Shown here one piece after another: positions 57,053-64,000 of a stretch of DNA of 64,000 bases (positions are counted from its first letter, which is position 1; every line of letters starts with the position of its first letter). The stretch lies in assembly GCF_019659805.1 (NCBI RefSeq), contig NZ_JAIFRO010000002.1, forward strand, positions 124,001 to 188,000, read 5' to 3'. Below the pieces are notes generated by a model. That model was not told the origin of the DNA and made no database searches. It worked only from the letters and a program-made list of their open reading frames with translations. Origin of the DNA: Bartonella raoultii (GTDB lineage: Bacteria; Pseudomonadota; Alphaproteobacteria; Rhizobiales; Rhizobiaceae). Made by a program: the position numbers and the translations under genes.

Positions 57053-60000
57053 ATGAAAAAATTGTATGCCAAACAAAAAACGAGCAATGCAAAGTCTTCT
57101 CGTTTTTCCTTTGTACATGTTTTTTTATCGGCTACAATAGTTGCATTTCTATCAAATGTTTCATCTGTTTTTGCTTCGAATTTAGCGATAACAGGAGCAA
57201 AATCTTTAAGTGATAATTCTCCTAATTCAGGATACTCTAGAGGGAGTCACGGCAGTATTGTCTTGGCTGGTGATGATGATTATTGTGGTGTTGATAATGT
57301 TATTGGTCGTGGAGACCGTATTATAGCTGATGGTAAAGAACGTAGGGGTAAAGAAATAACAGCAGAAGAGCAATATCAGCGATTTATTGAAAATAAAGCA
57401 TTTGGTAGATTACATCCTTACGGTAGTAACGAGCAAGGACAGGACCGTTGGAGTGGTAATGGTAATACATCATTGAATAATGGTTATATGGGTGGGTCAA
57501 CTAAAGGTGATACGAGTATATTGCCTTCAGCTTTTGGTATTTATTCTTTTGCAACAGGTTGTGGATCCTCAGCAAGGGGAAATTATTCCGTAGCGTTTGG
57601 TGCGAATGCAACTGCGAATGCAGGAGGAGCTCAAGCTTTTGGTGTTTCTGCTCTAGCAGAGGGAAAGGTAAGTGTTGCGATAGGTGTGGGGTCAGAAGCG
57701 AAAGGAGATTCTTCGATCGCTTTAGGTGGGCTTGCGCGTACAAGTGATAATAACGCTGTTGCGATAGGTACACAGGCTCAAGCACTTACAGCTGGTGCAG
57801 TTGCTTTAGGGTCTGACTCTGTGGCGAATATTGCTGCTGGTGTTGAAGGTTATAGTTCTCTTGGTTTTAAGGGAGGGGAGGAAGATAGCGGTTTTGTATG
57901 GAGAAGTACCCGAGCTGCATTTAGTGTTGGTGATGTTAGTAAAAAAATAACAAGACAAATTGTAGGGGTTGCTGCTGGTTCTGAAGCTACCGATGCGGTG
58001 AATGTTGCACAATTAAAAGCTTTAGAAACCTATACCAACACAAATGGTTGGACACTTTCTGTTGGTGGTGAAGATGTTGGAAAAGTTCTTATAAATAGTG
58101 AAGTAGATTTTTCCGCAGGAAGTAGTAACCTTAACATTACAAAAGGCGATAAAGACAATGAGATCAAATTTGATTTATCCAGAGATATCACACTAGATGG
58201 TGTGACAGTTGGGGGGAATGTTTTTAATGGGGCAGGTTTATCGATTAAAGATGGTCCGCAAGTGACTACTTCTGGTATTTCTGCAGGCAATAAGAAGATA
58301 ACAGGTGTAGCAGCTGGTGATGCAGATAGCGACGCGGTGAATTTTTCACAACTAGAAAAAGTTAAACAAGAGGTTGCTGCTAATAGTTTTGTTCAACAAG
58401 ATCCAGAAACAAACCGTATCACTATTGGAGCAAACAAAGAAGGTAGTGAGATCAACATTGCTAACAATGAAGAGGGAGCACGTACACTTTCTGGTGTAAA
58501 AGATGCCGTAAAGGGAGATGAGGCTGTTAACAAAGGGCAGCTGGATAGGGATATAGCAACTGTTAATAGCACTATTACAGATAAGATAGCGACAGTTAAT
58601 AACACTATTACAAATAAGTTCGATGCCATTACACAAAAAGCACTTTTGTGGAGTGATGAAGATGATGCTTTTGTAGCGGATCATGGTGGGGATGGTGCAA
58701 AGACAAACAGTAAAATTACGCATCTTTTGGATGGTACTATTTCTTCTTATTCAAGCGATGCGATTAATGGTAGTCAACTCTATACATTAAATCAGACCCT
58801 TGCGACCTATTTTGGTGGTGGGGCAAAGTTTGAAGATGGTAGCTGGACAGCACCTAACTTTGCAATTCAACAGTTAAATGATGATGGTAGTTCAGAAGAG
58901 AAAAACTATAGCAATGTAGCAGAAGCCTTAAAAGATGTTGGTGTTTCTTTTAAGAATGTTGAAAATAATATTACCAAGCAGGTTAATGATGCAATCATTA
59001 AAGTAGAAGGTAGTAATCTAGTTCAACAAGATCTAAAGACAAAACGTATAACCATTGGGGCAAGCAAAGAAGGTAGTGAGATTAATATTGCTAACAGTGA
59101 TGAAGAAGCGCGCACACTTTCTGGTGTAAAGGATGCAACAAATGCAGATGAAGCTGTTAACAAGGGGCAGCTTGATAAAAATATTAGTGATGTTAACAAT
59201 AATGTTACAAATAAATTCACTTCGCTTACTCAAGATATAACGCATATTAAGCAACATGTTAAAAATGATGCTTTATTATGGAGTGAGGACGATGAAGCTT
59301 TTATAGCAGATCATGGTGGGGATGATAACAAGACCAATAGTAAAATTACGCATCTTTTAGATGGTGCTATTTCAAAAGATTCAACCGATGCAATTACTGG
59401 TCGTCAGCTCTATACATGGAATAAGACATTTGCAACCTATTTTGGTGGCGGTGCTGGTTATAATAAAAATGGTGAATGGACAGCCCCAAATTTCACAGTT
59501 CAGCAGTTGAATGAAGATGGTGAGTCTGAAAAGCAAGAGTATGATAATGTAGCGGATGCTTTGGCCGGTGTTGGTACTTCTTTTAAGAATGTTCAAAATA
59601 GTATTACCAAGCAGGTTAATAATGCGATTACCAAAGTAGAAGGTAATAATCTTGTTCAACAGGATGATGCAAGCAATCGTATAACCATTGGAGCAAAGCA
59701 AAGCGGTAATGAGATTAATATTGCTAACAGTAATAAAGAAGCGCGCGTACTTTCTGGTGTAAAGGATGCAACAAATGCAGATGAAGCTGTTAACAAGGGG
59801 CAGCTTGATAAAAATATTAGTGATGTTAACAATAATGTTACAAATAAATTCACTTCGCTTACTCAAGATATAACGCATATTAAGCAACATGTTAAAAATG
59901 ATGCTTTATTATGGAGTGAGGACGATGAAGCTTTTATAGCAGATCATGGTGGGGATGATAACAAGACCAATAGTAAAATTACGCATCTTTTAGATGGTGC

Positions 60001-63000
60001 TATTTCAAAAGATTCAACCGATGCAATTACTGGTCGTCAGCTCTATACATGGAATAAGACATTTGCAACCTATTTTGGTGGCGGTGCTGGTTATAATAAA
60101 AATGGTGAATGGACAGCCCCAAATTTCACAGTTCAGCAGTTGAATGAAGATGGTGAGTCTGAAAAGCAAGAGTATGATAATGTAGCGGATGCTTTGGCCG
60201 GTGTTGGTACTTCTTTTAAGAATGTTCAAAATAGTATTACCAAGCAGGTTAATAATGCGATTACCAAAGTAGAAGGTAATAATCTTGTTCAACAGGATGA
60301 TGCAAGCAATCGTATAACCATTGGAGCAAAGCAAAGCGGTAATGAGATCAATATTTCTAATAGTGGTGGAGCATCGCGTGTTCTTTCCGGTGTTGCATCA
60401 GGAAGCGTTTCAGCAAATTCCACAGAAGCTGTTACTGGTAGTCAGCTCTACACGGTTGCAGGTACAGTTGCGACCTATTTTGGTGGTGGTGCTCAGTATG
60501 AAGACGGTAAGTGGACAGGGCCTCACTTTAAGGTTCAGCAGTTTAGTAAAGATGGAGGCTCAGAAGAGAAAGAGTATGATAATGTAGCAGATGCTTTGGC
60601 GGATGTTGGTACTTCATTCACAAATGTCAAAAATGACATTACGCAGCAATTTAATGATGCGGTTTCTCAAGTAAAAAAAGAGAGCTTTGTACAACAAGAT
60701 GATAGCACAAAGCAGATTACCATTGGAGCAAAGCAAAGCGGTAATGAGATCAATATTTCTAATAGTGGTGGAGCATCGCGTGTTCTTTCCGGTGTTGCAT
60801 CAGGAAGCGTTTCAGCAAATTCCACAGAAGCTGTTACTGGTAGTCAGCTCTACACGGTTGCAGGTACAGTTGCGACCTATTTTGGTGGTGGCGCTCAGTA
60901 TGAAGACGGTAAGTGGACAGGGCCTCATTTTAAGGTTCAGCAATTTAGTCAAGGTGGTGGCTCAGAAGAGAAAGAGTATGGCAATGTAGCAGATGCTTTG
61001 GCCGGTGTTGGTACTTCTCTCACGAATGTAAAAAATGATATTAGCCAGCAGATTGATAATGCCATTAATAAAGTTGAAGGTGATAACCTTATTAAACAAA
61101 ATTCTGCGAGCAAAATGATTAAGATTGGAGGAGAAACAGGCGGCAAAGAGATCAATATTGCAAATAGTGGCGATGCTTCTCGTGTTCTTTCCGGTGTTGC
61201 ATCAGGAAATGTTTCAGAAAATTCAACAGAAGCTGTTACTGGTAGTCAGCTCTATTCATTGAATAAGACCCTTTCGACCTATTTTGGTGGTGATGCTAAT
61301 TATGAAAATGGTAAGTGGACAGCGCCTAGTTTCAAGATTATGAGTTTTAATGATAATGGTGATTCTGAAGAAAAGAAGTATAATAATGTTGCTGAAGCTT
61401 TGGCCGGTGTAGGTAGTTCTCTCACGAATGTAAAAAATGATATTAGCAACAAGATTGATAGTGCTATTAGCAAGGTAGAAGGTGATAATCTTGTACAAGA
61501 AGATGATAGTACAAAGCGGATTACCATTGGAGCCAAACAAAGTGGTAGTGAGCTCAATATTGCTAATAGCAAAGAGGGATTACGTACCCTTTCCGGCGTT
61601 AAAGAAGCAACAAAGAATGATGAAGCAGTTAACAAGGAGCAGCTTGATAAAAATATTGCGAATGTTAATAATAATATTACAAATAAGTTTAATGAACTTA
61701 CGCAAAACATAGAAGAAACAGCACAACAAGTTCAAGGTGACGCTTTGTTGTGGAGTAAGGATGATAGAGCGTTTGTAGCCGATCATAGTGTTGATGGTCA
61801 TAAGAGCAACAGTAAGCTTACGCATCTTTTGGATGGAGATATTTCGGCAACTTCAACGGATGCTGTGACAGGTAAACAACTCTATAGTACGCACAATACG
61901 CTTGCGCGCTATTTTGGAGGTGGTGCAGAGTATAAAGATGGTCACTGGACAGATCCAAGCTTTATTGTTCAACAATTTGGTGAAGACGGTAAGTCTGAAG
62001 AGAAGAAGTATGAGACTGTAGCCGATGCATTTAAAGGTGTTGGTACATCCCTTACCAATGTAAAAAATGACATTACGAACAAGATTAATAATGAGATTGC
62101 ACAAGTTGAAAATGAAAGTCTTGTTAAGCAAGATGTAGATACACATGTTATTAGTATTGGTGGTAAAAAGACTGGTACGGAAATTACAATCACCAATACT
62201 GATGGTGCGTTACGGACTCTTTCTGGTGTTCGTGCAGGCAGTATTTCTAAGCATTCAACAGAAGCAGTTAATGGTGATCAGCTCTATTCATTGAATCAGA
62301 CCCTAGCAAGGTACTTTGGTGGTGGTGCAGGTTATGACAATGAAGAATGGACATCCCCTAGTTTCAAGATTATGAGCTTTAATGATAACGGTGGCTCTGA
62401 AGAGAAGAAGTATAATACTGTAGCGGATGCTTTTGCAGGTGTTGGTAATTCCCTTACGAATGTCAAGAATGATATTAGCAAGCAGATTGATAATGCAATT
62501 ACCAAAGTAGAAGGTGACAACCTTGTCCAACAGGATAATGCTACAAAACGTATAACCATTGGAGCACGTCAAGGTGGCGATGAAATCAATATTGCTAATA
62601 ATGATCGTCAGGATAGGGTTCTTTCTGGTGTTAAGGAAGCAACGAAGGCTAATGAAGCAGTCAATAAGGGACAGCTTGATAGTAATATTGAGAGCGTGAA
62701 TAATACCCTCACAAATAAATTCAACGAACTTACGCAAAACATCAATAATGTTACGCAACAAGTTCAGGGCGATTCCTTATTATGGAGTGAGAGTGAAAAT
62801 GCATTTGTAGCTGATCATGGCAAGAATGATAGAAAGAGCAATAGCAAGCTTACGCATCTTTTAGATGGAGATATTTCGACAACTTCAACAGATGCTGTTA
62901 CAGGTAAACAGCTCTATAGTGCACAGGATACGCTTGCGCGTTATTTTGGTGGTGGTGCTGGTTATGATGAAAAAGGTAAGTGGACATCTCCTAGCTTTAT

Positions 63001-64000
63001 GGTTCAGCAGTTTGATCAAGATGGTAAGTCTGAAGAGAAGAAGTATGATACTGTAGCGGATGCATTTAAAGGTGTTGGTACGTCTCTCACGAATGTAAAA
63101 AATGACATTAGCAAGCAGATTAACAATGAAATTGCCAAAGTTGAAACAGAAAGTCTTGTTAAGCAAGATGCAACGACACACCTTATCAAGGTTGGATCAG
63201 AAAAAGGCGGTAAAGAGATCAATATTGCCAATAGTGGTGATGCAGCACGTATTCTCTCAGGTGTTCAGGCGGGCAGTGTTTCAAAACGATCTACAGAAGC
63301 GATAAATGGAGAACAGCTCTATTCATTGAATCAGACCCTGGCAAACTATTTTGGTGGTGGTGCGCGTTATGACAATGAAGAATGGACAGCGCCAAACTTT
63401 ACAGTTACTACAGTTTCTTCTGATGGTAATGCTGTTAAGGAGCAAAGCTATAACAATGTAGCAGACGCTTTTGCAGGGGTTGGAACTTCTATCAAGAATA
63501 TCCATAATGAAATTAGCAATGAAATTTCTCAAATGGAAAGTGAAAGCCTTGTTAAGCAAGATGCACAAACCCATGCTATTAGCATTGGGGGTGAGAAGAG
63601 TGGTACGAAAGTTACATTCATAAATACTGATGGTGCATCGCGGATCTTGTCAGGTGTTTCGTCTGGAAGCGTTTCAGAGCAATCAACAGAAGCAGTTAAT
63701 GGTAGTCAGCTGTATTCATTAAATCAGACCCTTGCAACTTACTTTGGTGGTGGAGCCAAGTTTGAAAATGGCAAATGGACAGCACCTAGCTTTATGGTTC
63801 AACAGTTGAATGATGATGGTACGTCTGAAGACAAGAAGTATAATAATGTAGCAGATGCATTTTCTGGCATGAGCCATTCTTTCAAGAAGCTTCGTCATGA
63901 GCTTTCAGATAACCTTGAACAAAATGCGTTGTTATGGAGTGATGAAGAAAAAGCATTTGTAGCGCTTCATGGTCAAGGTGATGCAAAGCATGATAGTAAG
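57053..64000 (+). CDS. trimeric autotransporter adhesin (BadA/Vomp-like), third copy, cut by the window end
   Basis: At least 2316 codons, open to the last base; the anchor domain is not reached. Signal peptide about 1-41 (ends SSVFAS). The head (about 60-275) resembles the first copy: GSHGSIVLAGDDD with C78, FATGCGSSA with C170, and roll repeats (AFGANATANA, AIGVGSEAKG, AIGTQAQALT). Neck TRQIVGVAAGSEATDAVNVA near 300-322, one Trp-ring (GWTLSVGGED), then a very long stalk with 11 FGG modules (YFGGGA-like) between 58.8 and 63.8 kb, alternating with LVQQD...ITIGA, neck and DALLWS modules. The final codons (VALHGQGDAKHDSK) match the stalk of the other copies, so the frame is right. Long open frames on the opposite strand are by-products of repetition. 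Confidence 0.93.
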   Translation, partial: MKKLYAKQKTSNAKSSRFSFVHVFLSATIVAFLSNVSSVFASNLAITGAKSLSDNSPNSGYSRGSHGSIVLAGDDDYCGVDNVIGRGDRIIADGKERRGKEITAEEQYQRFIENKAFGRLHPYGSNEQGQDRWSGNGNTSLNNGYMGGSTKGDTSILPSAFGIYSFATGCGSSARGNYSVAFGANATANAGGAQAFGVSALAEGKVSVAIGVGSEAKGDSSIALGGLARTSDNNAVAIGTQAQALTAGAVALGSDSVANIAAGVEGYSSLGFKGGEEDSGFVWRSTRAAFSVGDVSKKITRQIVGVAAGSEATDAVNVAQLKALETYTNTNGWTLSVGGEDVGKVLINSEVDFSAGSSNLNITKGDKDNEIKFDLSRDITLDGVTVGGNVFNGAGLSIKDGPQVTTSGISAGNKKITGVAAGDADSDAVNFSQLEKVKQEVAANSFVQQDPETNRITIGANKEGSEINIANNEEGARTLSGVKDAVKGDEAVNKGQLDRDIATVNSTITDKIATVNNTITNKFDAITQKALLWSDEDDAFVADHGGDGAKTNSKITHLLDGTISSYSSDAINGSQLYTLNQTLATYFGGGAKFEDGSWTAPNFAIQQLNDDGSSEEKNYSNVAEALKDVGVSFKNVENNITKQVNDAIIKVEGSNLVQQDLKTKRITIGASKEGSEINIANSDEEARTLSGVKDATNADEAVNKGQLDKNISDVNNNVTNKFTSLTQDITHIKQHVKNDALLWSEDDEAFIADHGGDDNKTNSKITHLLDGAISKDSTDAITGRQLYTWNKTFATYFGGGAGYNKNGEWTAPNFTVQQLNEDGESEKQEYDNVADALAGVGTSFKNVQNSITKQVNNAITKVEGNNLVQQDDASNRITIGAKQSGNEINIANSNKEARVLSGVKDATNADEAVNKGQLDKNISDVNNNVTNKFTSLTQDITHIKQHVKNDALLWSEDDEAFIADHGGDDNKTNSKITHLLDGAISKDSTDAITGRQLYTWNKTFATYFGGGAGYNKNGEWTAPNFTVQQLNEDGESEKQEYDNVADALAGVGTSFKNVQNSITKQVNNAITKVEGNNLVQQDDASNRITIGAKQSGNEINISNSGGASRVLSGVASGSVSANSTEAVTGSQLYTVAGTVATYFGGGAQYEDGKWTGPHFKVQQFSKDGGSEEKEYDNVADALADVGTSFTNVKNDITQQFNDAVSQVKKESFVQQDDSTKQITIGAKQSGNEINISNSGGASRVLSGVASGSVSANSTEAVTGSQLYTVAGTVATYFGGGAQYEDGKWTGPHFKVQQFSQGGGSEEKEYGNVADALAGVGTSLTNVKNDISQQIDNAINKVEGDNLIKQNSASKMIKIGGETGGKEINIANSGDASRVLSGVASGNVSENSTEAVTGSQLYSLNKTLSTYFGGDANYENGKWTAPSFKIMSFNDNGDSEEKKYNNVAEALAGVGSSLTNVKNDISNKIDSAISKVEGDNLVQEDDSTKRITIGAKQSGSELNIANSKEGLRTLSGVKEATKNDEAVNKEQLDKNIANVNNNITNKFNELTQNIEETAQQVQGDALLWSKDDRAFVADHSVDGHKSNSKLTHLLDGDISATSTDAVTGKQLYSTHNTLARYFGGGAEYKDGHWTDPSFIVQQFGEDGKSEEKKYETVADAFKGVGTSLTNVKNDITNKINNEIAQVENESLVKQDVDTHVISIGGKKTGTEITITNTDGALRTLSGVRAGSISKHSTEAVNGDQLYSLNQTLARYFGGGAGYDNEEWTSPSFKIMSFNDNGGSEEKKYNTVADAFAGVGNSLTNVKNDISKQIDNAITKVEGDNLVQQDNATKRITIGARQGGDEINIANNDRQDRVLSGVKEATKANEAVNKGQLDSNIESVNNTLTNKFNELTQNINNVTQQVQGDSLLWSESENAFVADHGKNDRKSNSKLTHLLDGDISTTSTDAVTGKQLYSAQDTLARYFGGGAGYDEKGKWTSPSFMVQQFDQDGKSEEKKYDTVADAFKGVGTSLTNVKNDISKQINNEIAKVETESLVKQDATTHLIKVGSEKGGKEINIANSGDAARILSGVQAGSVSKRSTEAINGEQLYSLNQTLANYFGGGARYDNEEWTAPNFTVTTVSSDGNAVKEQSYNNVADAFAGVGTSIKNIHNEISNEISQMESESLVKQDAQTHAISIGGEKSGTKVTFINTDGASRILSGVSSGSVSEQSTEAVNGSQLYSLNQTLATYFGGGAKFENGKWTAPSFMVQQLNDDGTSEDKKYNNVADAFSGMSHSFKKLRHELSDNLEQNALLWSDEEKAFVALHGQGDAKHDSK
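59115..60352 (+). repeat. perfect 633-bp tandem repeat in the third adhesin
   Basis: About 600 bp from 59115 recur at an offset of 633 bp (211 codons) from 59748 with no difference seen by eye. The unit holds neck, DALLWS, FGG (YFGGGAGYNKNGEW) and LVQQDDASNR modules. Identity ends at about 60352, where a different neck begins. Confidence 0.92.
60317..60945 (+). repeat. 402-bp period repeat in the third adhesin
   Basis: The segment from ITIGAKQSGNEINISNSGG through YFGGGAQYEDGKWTGPHFK occurs at about 60311 and again 402 bp (134 codons) later at about 60713, with only scattered base changes. It follows the 633-bp repeat directly. Confidence 0.88.

Noticed and set aside
59381..60334. Minus-strand frames of 106-169 codons that look like a repeated protein family
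   Set aside because: They are identical only because the sense strand carries the 633-bp perfect repeat; they have no start signals and cover the middle of the adhesin gene.
59115..60945. Repeat array considered as CRISPR or satellite DNA
   Set aside because: Units are hundreds of bases long, coding, in frame and without spacers.

Overview
The window reads as chromosome of an AT-rich alphaproteobacterium of the Hyphomicrobiales, almost certainly Bartonella; the species is not determined. Reasons: a gcrA-type cell-cycle regulator, an Irr-type Fur protein divergent from fabA-fabB-fabI, an rpsT/dnaA/dnaN/recF block, bS21, L21 with a long Lys/Ala tail, and a tandem set of very large trimeric autotransporter adhesins (TAAs) of the BadA/Vomp type. 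No database was searched; all family assignments come from reading the proteins.

Layout. (a) 1-32.5 kb is core genome: gcrA; cytochrome c maturation genes ccmA-B-C-D-G on the minus strand; acnA; rpsT; dnaA, dnaN, recF; aroQ; cyoABCD quinol oxidase; gpsA; fabA-fabB-fabI with irr divergent; an SH3-domain exported protein; rpsU; fhs; tRNA-Arg; a two-gene RND efflux pump; tRNA-Ser(CGA); rplU-rpmA. The ccmA/acnA divergent region carries a sequence that fits the Irr iron-control element and a 20-bp perfect palindrome. (b) 32.5-36.8 kb holds a decayed ftsK-like remnant, an EIIA-HPr-EI multiphosphoryl transfer protein and tRNA-Ser(GGA). (c) 36.8-44.7 kb, directly behind that tRNA, is a degenerating accessory island: a GNAT acetyltransferase, an MFS protein with an internal deletion, two frameshifted full-length MFS pseudogenes, a frameshifted SAM methyltransferase, an unknown exported-protein pseudogene, and a small hypothetical gene. 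(d) 45.8-64 kb is the adhesin locus: three TAA genes in the same direction (1899 aa, 1383 aa and at least 2316 aa; the third runs off the window). The first two are each closed by a strong hairpin terminator, so they are probably separate transcription units.

How it fits together. The core genes serve haem and iron use, respiration, lipid synthesis and replication. Irr, encoded here, is a plausible regulator of the ccm/acnA intergenic region. The adhesin genes contain nearly identical internal modules (about 351, 981, 633 and 402 bp periods) and share leader sequences with T tracts of different lengths. This is the kind of architecture that allows recombination, length variation and phase variation of surface adhesins. 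I saw no CRISPR array, prophage, transposase or restriction system. Nothing here is a clear-cut new system. The most original observations are the ccmA/acnA operator, the T-tract promoter of the second adhesin, the two cysteines shared by two adhesin heads, and the tRNA-linked graveyard of exporters.
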